A stretch of 64,000 nucleotides of DNA. Source: Micromonospora sp. MA102. GTDB taxonomy: Bacteria; Actinomycetota; Actinomycetes; Mycobacteriales; Micromonosporaceae. Below, in pieces: positions 33,436-41,786 of this stretch. Position 1 is the first letter of the stretch; each line of letters starts with the position of its first letter. A program made the position numbers and the translations under genes. Location of the stretch: assembly GCF_025460765.1 (NCBI RefSeq), contig NZ_JAMWEG010000003.1, forward strand, positions 434,001 to 498,000, in the 5' to 3' direction. Under the pieces are notes generated by a model. It worked only from the letters and a program-made list of their open reading frames with translations, was not told where the DNA came from and ran no database searches.

Positions 33436-34875
33436 ATGATTAAGCTGCGTTGGTCGCGCCCTGCCCGTTGGACGGCTGCCGTCCTTTTTGTGGGCCTGCT
33501 CGCCGGGGTGGTGCCGATGCTCGCCGCCTGCAACCGGTCGGACGGCGACCTGGAGTTCAAGCGGGACGGCTATCAGCTGTACGGCGTGTCCGCCGAGGCC
33601 CTGCCGTCCAAGGAAGAGGAGCCGGCGCTGCTGGTCGACGCGGGGCAGCACGACGACCAGGGCGTGCGGATGTTCAAGAAGGACGACAAGCTCTGGGACC
33701 ACCCGGTCGCGCAGGCGCAGTGGGCGCTGCGCAACCTCACCAGCTGGGAGGCCACCAAGGACCGCCGGTACCTGGACCGGGCAATCGCGAACGCCCAGCG
33801 GAACCTGGACCGGCGGGTGGAGTCGCGCGGCGCCTGGTGGTACCCCTATGAATTCGATCTCACTCGATGCAAGGGGCGCCCGGTCATCAAGGCCACCTGG
33901 TACAGCGGCATGTCGCAGGGGCAGCTGCTCAGCGTCTTCGTGCGGCTGTTCGAGGAGACCGGCGACGCCAAGTGGAAGGAAGCGGCGGACAAGACCTTCC
34001 TCAGCCTCACCCTGCCCCCGGACGAGAAGGCCCCCTGGGCCGTCTGGACCGACCCCGACGGTTACCTCTGGCTCGAGGAATACCCGGAGAGCGATGCCCT
34101 CCGCGGCGAGCGGGTGATGAACGGCCACATCTTCTCCATGTTCGGCGTCTACGACTACTGGCGGATCACCAAGGACAGCCGCGCGGTCACGATCTTCGAC
34201 GGGGCGGCCAGCACCGTCCGCCGATACCTGCCGTCGAAGATCCGGGTGGAGGACTGGGCGAGCCGGTACTCGATCAAGTGCACCCACAACCACGTGAAGT
34301 ACCACCAGGTGCACACCCGGCAGACCCTCAGCCTCTACGGGGTGACCCACGCGCCGGCCTTCGCCGAGTTGGCGTACAACCTCCGCTCCGACTACCCGGT
34401 GCCGGACCTCAAGGGCACCGTGCAGTTCGAGGCCGGCACCCACAAGGGCTACACCTTCGACGTCAAGGGCGCCGTCACCGGGGAGAAGTCGGCGTCCTTC
34501 AGCAAGCCGACCCGGGCGGCCGCCGACCAGCGGATCCGGGTCCGCAACCGGGGCATCTACTACCGGATCACCGGTGGGCCACTGGCCGGGTACCTGGTGC
34601 CGGAGGAGTACGGCCAGCGGGTCCTCCTCGGCAAGGCGGTGGAACACCGGTACGCCCCGGCCCGGGAGATCACGGTCGCACCGGGCAGCTACACCGGGTA
34701 CGCCTACGACGACGCCGGCAAGGTCGTCGGCTCCAAGGAGATCAAGACCGACGGCGAGTCGACCCTGTCCGTGCAGGCCAGCGCCTGGATGAACGGCCGG
34801 CTCAGCTACGAGGTCACCTCCGGCGACCTCACCGGCTACTGGCTGCCGCACGGCACGGGGATCGCCTTCTCCTGA
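33436..34875 (+). CDS. Lipoprotein of the D-glucuronyl C5-epimerase family
   Basis: 479 aa from ATG 33436, with GGGGGA 5 bases upstream. A signal with lipobox LAAC (Cys32) places it on the outer face of the membrane. The C5-epim_C-type alpha/alpha region shows WYSGMSQGQLLSVFVRLFEETGD, the catalytic-type E-E-Y-P (214-217), VMNGHIFSMFGVYDYW, and THNHVKYHQVHTRQTLSLYG (283-302). These match the regions that hold the active-site Glu and Tyr residues of heparosan C5-epimerase. The last ~120 residues are two beta repeats (YYRITGGPLAGYLVP and YEVTSGDLTGYWLP), perhaps a wall- or sugar-binding unit. Epimerase activity is inferred. Confidence 0.8.
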   Translation: MIKLRWSRPARWTAAVLFVGLLAGVVPMLAACNRSDGDLEFKRDGYQLYGVSAEALPSKEEEPALLVDAGQHDDQGVRMFKKDDKLWDHPVAQAQWALRNLTSWEATKDRRYLDRAIANAQRNLDRRVESRGAWWYPYEFDLTRCKGRPVIKATWYSGMSQGQLLSVFVRLFEETGDAKWKEAADKTFLSLTLPPDEKAPWAVWTDPDGYLWLEEYPESDALRGERVMNGHIFSMFGVYDYWRITKDSRAVTIFDGAASTVRRYLPSKIRVEDWASRYSIKCTHNHVKYHQVHTRQTLSLYGVTHAPAFAELAYNLRSDYPVPDLKGTVQFEAGTHKGYTFDVKGAVTGEKSASFSKPTRAAADQRIRVRNRGIYYRITGGPLAGYLVPEEYGQRVLLGKAVEHRYAPAREITVAPGSYTGYAYDDAGKVVGSKEIKTDGESTLSVQASAWMNGRLSYEVTSGDLTGYWLPHGTGIAFS

Positions 34876-34895
34876 CCGCGCGCACGGAAGCGACA

Positions 34896-34929
34896 CGAGG
34901 CCCGTCCGGGGAACCCCGGACGGGCCTCG
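34896..34929. terminator. bidirectional terminator hairpin
   Basis: Perfect 16-bp arms (34896-34911 and 34914-34929) separated by AA lie between convergent genes. Confidence 0.85.
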
Positions 34930-34939
34930 CCGGCTCCGG

Positions 34940-35768
34940 TCAGCTCGCGCCGACCGCCGTGACCGTGAACGAGGTGCTGTTGTCCGCCGGGTCCACGTCC
35001 TGCGCGTCGGCCCCGCCGAAGTAGCTCCCCACCAGGGTGAACGTGCCGGTGCCCAGGTCACCGGCCGGCGTGCCGGCGGGCGCGCTGAGGAAGACGTCGA
35101 ACGTGCGCTCCTCGCCCGGCATGAACCGGCCACCGGGCACCGTGAACCAGTCCGGGAAGCTCGGCAGGTCCGGCGGCTCGACGTGGTGGACCGTCACCCC
35201 GCTGGGCAGGGCGGCGGCGACGTCGAGCAGGAAGGTCGGTGCGTCGTTGCCGTACCGCACGGTGACCGGCATCCGCCCGAGCAGCCTGCCGTCCGGCTGC
35301 CGGCTCAGCACGGCCGTGCCGCTCCGGATGCCGAGGTCGGTCCGCGTCGCCTGGACGTACGGGCGGGGCGTGCGCAGGCTGCCCGTGGTGGAACGGAAGA
35401 GAGTGGTGAAGCCGGTGGCGTCGGAGGCCCGGGTGGCGCCGTCGGGGCGCACCTCGATCCGCCCGCCGCCGGCGACCATCGCGTGGTCGCGGGTGGTGGT
35501 CCAGACGTGGAAGCCGAGCCGGAAGGTGACGCTGCGCCCGGCCTCGATCCGGTCGCCCGCGCAACCGATCACGAGCCGGTTCTCGACGAGCCGGTCGTAG
35601 AGGCAGGCGCCGCCCGGCTCGATGGTGGCGAACGACGCGCCGGCCGGCTCGGTGATCGTTGCCGCCGGTTGTCCCGGCCGGCGCGGCGGCGGCCGGTGCG
35701 GCCAGGGTGAGCAGGGCGACGGCCCCGCCGAGCAGCGCGGTGGCGGCCCGTGTCGTGCGTGTGGTCAT
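34940..35768 (-). pseudogene. Secreted protein gene with an apparent frameshift
   Basis: ATG 35768-35766 opens a clear Sec signal peptide (MTTRTTRAATALLGGAVALL, then TLAAPAAAA), but that frame then becomes Arg/Pro-rich nonsense. The adjacent frame carries a sensible mature protein from about 35665 down to 34940: PAATITEPAGASFATIEPGG..LYDRLVENRLVIGCAGDRIEAG, then beta-rich DUF11/CARDB-like sequence ending DPADNSTSFTVTAVGAS. One extra base near 35665-35675 accounts for the break. The options are a real inactivating mutation, a sequencing error, or a translational slip. The mature frame has no start of its own before GTG 35572. Function unknown; it is probably extracellular. Confidence 0.65.
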
Positions 35769-35797
35769 GCTGGTCCTCCCGTGAATCCCCGTTTGGT

Positions 35798-35820
35798 GGA
35801 CGGCGGCGCCTCCGCCGTCC
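35798..35820 (-). terminator. terminator after the sigma/anti-sigma-like operon
   Basis: GGACGGCGG and CCGCCGTCC pair around a 5-nt loop. The hairpin lies between the end of the membrane-anchored protein gene and the start of the secreted-protein gene. Confidence 0.6.
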
Positions 35821-35889
35821 GATGCCGGCTCCACGTCCGAAGTGGACGGTCGGTTGCGCCCTGCTCTGTCGCCAACACGACGGGTGTGT

Positions 35890-37089
35890 CTAGCCGGTCG
35901 TGCGCAGCCTGACGTGGTTGTCCTTCCCGCTCAGGTCGTTCCAGTACCGCTCCTCCGAGTCGTAGTGGACGACCCCGAGGGCCGGTTGGCCGTCGGCGAC
36001 CTCCGGCGGGTCGCAGCGGAACGTGAAGGTGTACGTCCTCCGCTTGCCGGCCGGCAGGCCGTCCAGGAGGCACGCTTCCGACCCCTCCGACAGCACGGTC
36101 CGGCACCGGCTCAGGTCCCCGCCCGCCGGCTCCCCGATGGTGTAGAAGTCGGAGAAGCCCAGCTGCGCCACGTCCACCGGTCCCTTGTTCACCACCGTGA
36201 CGGTCACCGTGGCGGTGCGGTTGCCGGTCCCGTCGGCCGGCCCGACGACGAGGTCGCCGGCGGTCAGGGTGAGGTCGGTCAGGCGGGGGTCCACGCCGAA
36301 CCTCGTCGGCCCGGCGGTCTGGCTGAACCGCTCGCCGGTCCAGGCGTACGTCCGCCACTGCCGCTGCGGCGACCACGCCGGCGTGTCGCAGCAGGGCTGG
36401 ATGTCGGCCACGTACGCGCGGATCCTCCCGTCGTCCTGCACCGAGAAGTCGGTGATGTCGTCCATCCCCTCGCGGGTGCCGACCACCCGGCCCATGGTGA
36501 CGATCCGGCCGGCGGCGTCCCGGTCGAAGGCCAGCACCTGCTTGGCGAAGACCTCGCCGTAGCGGCAGGCGATCAGGGCCACCGTCTCGGTCGCGCCGTC
36601 ACCGTCCAGGTCGCCGTGACGGGGACCGGCCAGCAGCGTCGGCACCGAGTCCCTCAGCGGCCCGGACCGGAGCCGGACGTTGTCGCTCACGCAGGTCTTC
36701 GGGGCGTACCCCGGCCAGGCCGCCAGGTCGACCCGGGCGGCGAGCAGCTGCGACCGGGTGATGCGCCCGTCCGGGGCGGCCGAGGTGGGGCTGGCCGTGC
36801 TCGGCGCCGGCGGGGGCGGGGTCGGCGAGACGGACGTCTCCGACGGGGTCGGGGTGGCGGTCTGCGCCGGCCCGGGTGCCGGATCGGGCCGGTGCAGGGC
36901 GGCGTTCGCGCCCACCGGGATGACCACCGCGAGCACCGCGGCCGCCGCCGTCACCACGGCGGCACGCCGGCGCCGGCGGCGGACCGTCTCCCGCACCGCC
37001 GCCGTCCCGGCCGGGTGCACCGCCGGTGCGTACGCCTCACGGAACGCGGCGAACTCGCCGCCGACCAGGATGTCGTCCCGCTCACTCAT
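35890..37089 (-). CDS. Membrane-anchored protein encoded with an ECF sigma factor, possible anti-sigma/sensor
   Basis: 399 aa. A cytoplasmic N-terminus of ~35 residues, an Arg run, and one membrane helix (AAVVTAAAAVLAVVIPVGA) are followed by a Thr/Pro linker. A large extracellular domain comes next, with GDLDGDGATETVALI (an FG-GAP/EF-hand-like calcium loop) and a later beta-sandwich (TATVTVTVVNKGPVDVAQLGF). The N-terminus lacks the usual zinc anti-sigma HxxxCxxC motif. The gene overlaps the sigma gene by 8 bases, so the products are made together. A sensing or anti-sigma role is inferred from this arrangement and topology. Confidence 0.7.
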   Translation of the reverse strand: MSERDDILVGGEFAAFREAYAPAVHPAGTAAVRETVRRRRRRAAVVTAAAAVLAVVIPVGANAALHRPDPAPGPAQTATPTPSETSVSPTPPPPAPSTASPTSAAPDGRITRSQLLAARVDLAAWPGYAPKTCVSDNVRLRSGPLRDSVPTLLAGPRHGDLDGDGATETVALIACRYGEVFAKQVLAFDRDAAGRIVTMGRVVGTREGMDDITDFSVQDDGRIRAYVADIQPCCDTPAWSPQRQWRTYAWTGERFSQTAGPTRFGVDPRLTDLTLTAGDLVVGPADGTGNRTATVTVTVVNKGPVDVAQLGFSDFYTIGEPAGGDLSRCRTVLSEGSEACLLDGLPAGKRRTYTFTFRCDPPEVADGQPALGVVHYDSEERYWNDLSGKDNHVRLRTTG

Positions 37090-37642
37090 GGTGGTTCACC
37101 TCGTTCGTGGTGGTGAGCTGGGCCGCCAACGCGGCCCGTCCCCGGTGCAGCCAGGACTTCACCGTGCCCTCCGGCACCCCCTCCTGCTCCGCGATCTGCC
37201 CCACCGTGAGATCGGCCAGGTAGTGCAGCACCACGGCGCGCCGCTGGGTGGTGGGCAGCTGGGCCAGCGCGGCGGTCAGCGCCACCCGGTCCGGGCCCGG
37301 ACCCGGCACGTGCTCCTCGCGCTGCCGGTGCAGCCAGGACTGGGCCGTGCGCAGCCGCCGCCACCGGCTGGTGGCCAGGTTCCAGGCGACCCGGCGGACC
37401 CAGGCCACCGGGTCGTCGTAGCGGGACACCCGCGACCACCGGGCGAACGCCCGGCAGAACGCCTCCTGCACCAGGTCCTGCGCCTGCGACAGGTCACCGC
37501 AGTACGCGGCGAGCTGGAGCGTCAGGGGCCGGAAGTGCGCGTGGTAGACCCCGTCGAAGTCGACCGCCCCGCGTTCGTCCGGGCGCCCCGCCGTCCTCCC
37601 GGGTGGCGGCTCGTCGAGCCGCGGCTCCCTCGTCACCGTCAA
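37082..37642 (-). CDS. ECF sigma factor, SigE family
   Basis: 186 aa. Region 2 is [58 protein letters not shown], with the -10-contacting helix. Region 4 is [48 protein letters not shown]. There is no extra C-terminal domain. This matches the actinobacterial SigE-family ECF group that is co-encoded with a membrane protein. The regulon is unknown. It is divergent from nuoB. Confidence 0.92.
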   Translation of the reverse strand: MTVTREPRLDEPPPGRTAGRPDERGAVDFDGVYHAHFRPLTLQLAAYCGDLSQAQDLVQEAFCRAFARWSRVSRYDDPVAWVRRVAWNLATSRWRRLRTAQSWLHRQREEHVPGPGPDRVALTAALAQLPTTQRRAVVLHYLADLTVGQIAEQEGVPEGTVKSWLHRGRAALAAQLTTTNEVNHHE

Positions 37643-37738
37643 GTGGTCCTCCCCGTGCGGGTGCCGCGAACGCGGTCACGCCCGTCACACGCCCCGACGC
37701 GACCCCAGGTTGCGCCGGTTGCCCCCTCCGGCGCTGTG

Positions 37739-37751
37739 GTTGACTGTCAAC
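37739..37751. promoter_or_regulatory. 13-bp palindrome between the sigma gene and nuoB
   Basis: GTTGACTGTCAAC is a perfect GTTGA/TCAAC inverted repeat 30 bases before nuoB. It includes a TTGACT hexamer that could act as a -35 element, but no matching -10 was seen. It could be an operator. Confidence 0.35.
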
Positions 37752-37781
37752 TCGGAGACAGGCGAGGGAGGGAGGCCCGAG

Positions 37782-38357
37782 GTGCAGTTGCCGGCCGTGC
37801 TCGGCGAGCCGATCCGGTTCGTGCTGAACTGGGGCCGCCGCTACTCCCTCTGGGTGTTCAACTTCGGGCTGGCCTGCTGTGCCATCGAGTTCATCGCCAC
37901 CAGCATGGGCCGGCACGACTTCATGCGGCTCGGCGTGATCCCGTTCGCCCACGGCCCCCGCCAGGCCGACCTCATGGTGGTCTCCGGCACGGTCACCGAC
38001 AAGATGGCTCCGGCGATCAAGCGGCTCTACGACCAGATGCCCGAGCCGAAGTACGTCATCTCGTTCGGCGCCTGCTCGAACTGCGGCGGACCCTACTGGG
38101 ACTCCTACTCGGTGACGAAGGGTGTCGACCAGCTCATCCCGGTCGACGTCTACGTGCCCGGCTGCCCGCCCCGCCCGGAGGCGCTGCTGCACGGCATCCT
38201 CCGCCTCCAGGAGAAGATCGCCGCCGAGGAGTCCGGCGTCGGCGGCGTGCCCCGCCCCGACCGGCTCGCCCCGCCGGTCGACCCCCGGCCCGCGGAGAGC
38301 ACCCCCCGGCCGGTGGAATCCCTCACGGCGCCACCGGTACGTCCCCCGGCCGGCTGA
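37782..38357 (+). CDS. nuoB: NADH-quinone oxidoreductase subunit B (second locus)
   Basis: 191 aa from GTG 37782 with GGGAGG upstream. The 20-kDa subunit that holds the terminal N2 [4Fe-4S] cluster. The ligand cysteines are present: Cys32-Cys33 in GLACCAIEF, Cys98 (with Cys101 close by) in [10 protein letters not shown], and Cys128 in VPGCPPRPE. The last ~40 residues are a Pro/Glu-rich tail absent from most NuoB. The next complex I gene on this strand is 2.5 kb away. NuoA and NuoD, normally its direct neighbours, are missing. Confidence 0.93.
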   Translation: MQLPAVLGEPIRFVLNWGRRYSLWVFNFGLACCAIEFIATSMGRHDFMRLGVIPFAHGPRQADLMVVSGTVTDKMAPAIKRLYDQMPEPKYVISFGACSNCGGPYWDSYSVTKGVDQLIPVDVYVPGCPPRPEALLHGILRLQEKIAAEESGVGGVPRPDRLAPPVDPRPAESTPRPVESLTAPPVRPPAG

Positions 38358-38380
38358 GCCGCGAGGTGGCGACGCGGGGC

Positions 38381-38386
38381 TAGCCT
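38381..38386 (+). promoter_or_regulatory. -10 hexamer of the DUF2252 gene
   Basis: TAGCCT ends 6 nt before the ATG at 38393, with no ribosome-binding site. It indicates a separate promoter inside the nuo locus. Confidence 0.45.
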
Positions 38387-38392
38387 GCGATC

Positions 38393-39709
38393 ATGACCGA
38401 CTCCGCGGACAAGCGTTCCGCCTTCATCGTCGACGTGCTCACCGAGGAGTTCGGCGCGTCGATGGCGATCGACCCGGCGGCGTTCCGCCGCAAGTTCCGC
38501 AAGATGGCCGCCTCCCCGTTCGCCTTCTACCGGGGCAGCGCCTCGCTCTTCTACGCCGACCAGCGCGGCGACTTCGCCAGCGACCGGTTCCTCGACGACC
38601 GGACCAGCCGGGTGTGGATCCACGGCGACCTGCACGCCGAGAACTTCGGCACCTACATGAACGCCTCCGGGCAGCTCGTGTTCAACGTCAACGACTTCGA
38701 CGAGGCGTACGTCGGGCCGTTCTCCTGGGACCTGAAGCGCTTCGCCGCCAGCGTGGCCCTGCTCGGCTACGCCAAGGCGCTCTCCGACCGGGTGATCGGG
38801 GAGCTGGTCGCCGGCTTCGCCCGGTCGTACCTGGCCGAGCTGCGGGCCATCGCGGCCGGCGGGGACGACGCGATCGGTTCGATCACGCTGGAGAACGCCG
38901 ACGGGGTGCTGCGCCGGGTGCTCCAGCAGGCCCGGCTGAACACCCGTGTCGACCTGCTCGCCACGCAGACCACCATCGACAACTACGAGCGCCGGTTCTC
39001 CGTCGGCGACGGGGTCTTCGAGGTCGACGCCGCGACCCGGGAGCAGGTGTGCGCCGCGTTCCAGGACTACCTGGGCACCCTGCCGTCGGCCACCGCCCGG
39101 CTCCGCCCGGTCGCCACCAACATCAAGGACGTCGTGCTGCGCAAGGGAGTGGGCATCGGCTCCGCCGGGCTGCCCTCGTACAACCTCCTGCTGGAGGGGC
39201 ACACCCAGGCGCTGGAGAACGACGTCGTCATCTACATGAAGCAGGCGCAGGTGCCGGCGGTGGCGCGGCACATCGACGACGAGCGGGTCCGCTCGTACTT
39301 CCTGCACCAGGGGCACCGGACCGCCGAGTCGCAGCGGGCGTTGCAGGCGCACGCCGACCCGTGGCTGGGTTTCACCGAGCTGGACGGGGCCGGGCAGCTC
39401 GTCGCCGAGGTCTCCCCGTACGCGGCCGACCTCGACTGGGCCGACGTCAACGAGCCCGAGGAACTCGCCGGGGTGCTCACCGACCTGGGCCGGGCGGTGG
39501 CCCGGATGCACTCGGTGGCCGACGACGAGTCCAGCCACGACCTGGTGGACTACTCCACCGAGGAGGCGATCGTCGCCGTGGTGGACGCCGACGCGGAGGG
39601 CTTCGTCGACCACCTGATCGACTTCGCGCACAGCTACGGCATCCGGGCCCGCGAGGACCACCAGCTGTTCGTGGACCTGTTCCGCAACGGCCGGCTGCCC
39701 GGCATCTGA
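38393..39709 (+). CDS. DUF2252 family protein (kinase-like fold)
   Basis: 438 aa. The motifs FYRGSASLFYADQ, the catalytic-loop-like WIHGDLHAENFG, and NDFDEAYVGPFSWDLKRFAAS give the aminoglycoside-phosphotransferase/protein-kinase-like pattern (HGDxHxxN and D-F-D) of DUF2252. The family's substrate is unknown. It sits between nuoB and nuoC with its own promoter. I see no sequence link to complex I. It converges with the alcohol dehydrogenase gene. Confidence 0.88.
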   Translation: MTDSADKRSAFIVDVLTEEFGASMAIDPAAFRRKFRKMAASPFAFYRGSASLFYADQRGDFASDRFLDDRTSRVWIHGDLHAENFGTYMNASGQLVFNVNDFDEAYVGPFSWDLKRFAASVALLGYAKALSDRVIGELVAGFARSYLAELRAIAAGGDDAIGSITLENADGVLRRVLQQARLNTRVDLLATQTTIDNYERRFSVGDGVFEVDAATREQVCAAFQDYLGTLPSATARLRPVATNIKDVVLRKGVGIGSAGLPSYNLLLEGHTQALENDVVIYMKQAQVPAVARHIDDERVRSYFLHQGHRTAESQRALQAHADPWLGFTELDGAGQLVAEVSPYAADLDWADVNEPEELAGVLTDLGRAVARMHSVADDESSHDLVDYSTEEAIVAVVDADAEGFVDHLIDFAHSYGIRAREDHQLFVDLFRNGRLPGI

Positions 39710-39715
39710 GGTTCC

Positions 39716-39744
39716 GGGGCGCCGGTGCCCGTGCCCGGTGCCCC
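39716..39744. terminator. weak hairpin between convergent genes
   Basis: GGGGCGCC and GGTGCCCC pair (one G-T wobble) around a 13-nt loop between the DUF2252 and dehydrogenase stops. Confidence 0.4.
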
Positions 39745-39747
39745 GCC

Positions 39748-40794
39748 TCACTGCTCGAAGTCGAGCACCACCTTGATGTCCGAGCCGGTGGAGGTGTACG
39801 CGTCGGCGTACGAGGAGACCGGCACCCGGCGGGTGATCAGCGAGTTCAGCCAGGCCTGGTCGGCGCGGGCGAGCGCCTCCGCCGCCAGCTCCCAGTGCCG
39901 CCGGTTGGCGTTCACCGAGCCGAACACCACGTTGTTCTCCAGCACCAGCTCCCGGTTCATCGCCCCCGCGTCGAGTTCGATGGTCCGGCCGCCGCTGGAC
40001 ACCCCGGTCAGGCAGACGATGCCGTTCGTCCCGGCCTTGCTCATCACGTCCAGCACCACGACCGGGGCGCCGGTGCACTCCACCACCACGTCCGGCGCGA
40101 AGTCCAGCTCCGCCACCGTCGAGGTGTGGTAGGTCGCGCCGAGCGAGCGGACCAGCTCCGGTTTCGGACCGGTCTTGTTCCGGTCCAGCACGTGCACCGA
40201 CAGCCCGCGCTGGATGCCCAGCAGCGCGGCCAGCAGGCCGATCGGGCCGGCCCCGGTGACCAGCACGCTCTGCGGCTGCCACACGGCCCGGCTGGCGATC
40301 CGCTCGATGTGGTCCCACGCCTTCGCCACCACGCTCGTCGGTTCGAGCAGCATGCCGACCGGGGCGAGCGCCGGGTCCAGGCCGACGGCGAACCTCGGCT
40401 GCACCCGCCAGCGGTCCCGGGCGAAGCCGGGCAGCCCCTTGATGCCGTGCTCGGTGTAGCGGCCGTTGCGGCACATGTCCCACTCGCCGGCCGCGCAGTT
40501 CACGCACGGCACCGGGTCGGGGTGCCGAACGATCCCCACCACGAGGTCGCCGGGCTTGAGCGTGCCCGTCGGGTCCTCCAGGACCCGGCCGAGCGACTCG
40601 TGCCCGAGCACCAGCCGGTCCTGGCCGGGCGGGGCCTCGCCGTACTCGCCCGCGATGATCTCCTGATCGGTCCCGCAGACGCCGACCGCGACGGCCTGGA
40701 CCAGGATCGCGCCCTCGTCCGCGGCCGGCTCGGGCCAGTCCTCGTCGAGGCGCAGCGAGTCGGAAACTCCGGGAGCCACAGTGACAGCGCGCAC
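39748..40794 (-). CDS. Zinc-dependent alcohol dehydrogenase, glucose-dehydrogenase-like
   Basis: 348 aa from GTG 40794, with GGAAGGA upstream. MDR fold. Catalytic zinc ligands are Cys40 (GVCGTD), His/Glu in LGHES, and a downstream Glu in LLEPTSVV. The structural-zinc loop has three visible Cys (CVNC..C) where four are usual. The cofactor-binding motif is VTGAGPIGLLAALLG. EPxSVV..A and the shortened structural loop resemble glucose 1-dehydrogenases. The substrate is inferred only. It is oriented against the surrounding nuo genes. Confidence 0.83.
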   Translation of the reverse strand: MRAVTVAPGVSDSLRLDEDWPEPAADEGAILVQAVAVGVCGTDQEIIAGEYGEAPPGQDRLVLGHESLGRVLEDPTGTLKPGDLVVGIVRHPDPVPCVNCAAGEWDMCRNGRYTEHGIKGLPGFARDRWRVQPRFAVGLDPALAPVGMLLEPTSVVAKAWDHIERIASRAVWQPQSVLVTGAGPIGLLAALLGIQRGLSVHVLDRNKTGPKPELVRSLGATYHTSTVAELDFAPDVVVECTGAPVVVLDVMSKAGTNGIVCLTGVSSGGRTIELDAGAMNRELVLENNVVFGSVNANRRHWELAAEALARADQAWLNSLITRRVPVSSYADAYTSTGSDIKVVLDFEQ

Positions 40795-40894
40795 GGGTTC
40801 ATCCTTCCCCGCGGGAGGCCGGACCGCCCGGCAAAGCGGCGGATCCGGCCCGGGGGAGCGCGGACGGCCCGACACGCCTCCCGGTCGACGGCCC

Positions 40895-40900
40895 TAGGAT
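40895..40900 (+). promoter_or_regulatory. -10 hexamer of nuoC
   Basis: TAGGAT ends 7 nt before the ATG at 40908. This is a probable leaderless promoter for the nuoC-nuoH pair. Confidence 0.45.
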
Positions 40901-40907
40901 CAGCGGC

Positions 40908-41786
40908 ATGACTCCGGAAGAGGTCGGCCGGCGGGTGGTCGCGCTGCTCGCGCCCGTGGAGGCCACCGCGTCGGTCTCCGGCGGTCAGGGGCACGCCCGC
41001 GCCACCATCGACGTACCCCCGGCGAGCTGGCGCGACGCGGTGCGCGCGGCGCGCGACGACGCCGAGCTGGACTGCGACTTCTTCGACTGGCTGTCCGCGG
41101 TCGACGAGCTGGCCGACGGCTTCGACGTGGTGGCCCACCTCTGGTCGATCCGGCACCGGCACGGGCTGCTGCTGCGCACCCGGGTGCCCCGGGAGACGCC
41201 GGTCGTGACGTCCGTGGTCGACGTCTTTCCCGGTGCGGCCTGGCACGAGCGGGAGACCCACGAGATGTTCGGCATCGGCTTCGACGGGCACGGCGAGCTG
41301 CGGCCGCTGCTGCTGCCGCCGGAGTTCGAGGGCCACCCGCTGCGCAAGGAGTTCGTGCTCGCCTCCCGGGTCGCCAAGCCGTGGCCGGGCGCCAAGGAAC
41401 CCGGCGAGTCGGAGGCCGGCGGCGGCCGCCGGCCGATCCGGCCCCCGGGCGTGCCCGCGCCCGGCGAGTGGGGGACGACGCCCACGCCGGCCGGCGCGGC
41501 CGGGGCGGGCGAGGGCCCCCGCGGGGGTACGCCGGCCCGTCCCGCCCGGGAACGCCCGGCGCGCCCCGCCCCGGGCGAGCGTCCGGCGCGCCCCGCCGCG
41601 GGCGAGCGTCCCGCCGCGGGCCGGCCGACCGGCCCGGCCCGCCGGGAGCCCGCCCCGCCGCCGGAGGAGCCCGGTCCGCTCGGGCGTCCGGTGCCCGGGG
41701 AGCGGCCGACCGGACCCGCGCGGGAGGAGCCGTCGCCCGGCGCCCGGCCGGCGCCGGGCGCCGACGCCGAGGAGGGGGAGGGCTGA
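40908..41786 (+). CDS. nuoC: NADH-quinone oxidoreductase subunit C with a long low-complexity tail
   Basis: 292 aa. Residues 1-165 are the 30-kDa subunit domain. It carries the family signature ERETHEMFGIGFDGH followed by LRPLLLPPEFEGHPLRKEF. The remaining ~125 residues are a Pro/Ala/Arg/Glu tail with repeats of GERPARPA. NuoC normally bridges NuoB and NuoD at the base of the peripheral arm. No nuoD or nuoCD fusion is present. Its TGA shares an A with the nuoH ATG. Confidence 0.93.
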   Translation: MTPEEVGRRVVALLAPVEATASVSGGQGHARATIDVPPASWRDAVRAARDDAELDCDFFDWLSAVDELADGFDVVAHLWSIRHRHGLLLRTRVPRETPVVTSVVDVFPGAAWHERETHEMFGIGFDGHGELRPLLLPPEFEGHPLRKEFVLASRVAKPWPGAKEPGESEAGGGRRPIRPPGVPAPGEWGTTPTPAGAAGAGEGPRGGTPARPARERPARPAPGERPARPAAGERPAAGRPTGPARREPAPPPEEPGPLGRPVPGERPTGPAREEPSPGARPAPGADAEEGEG

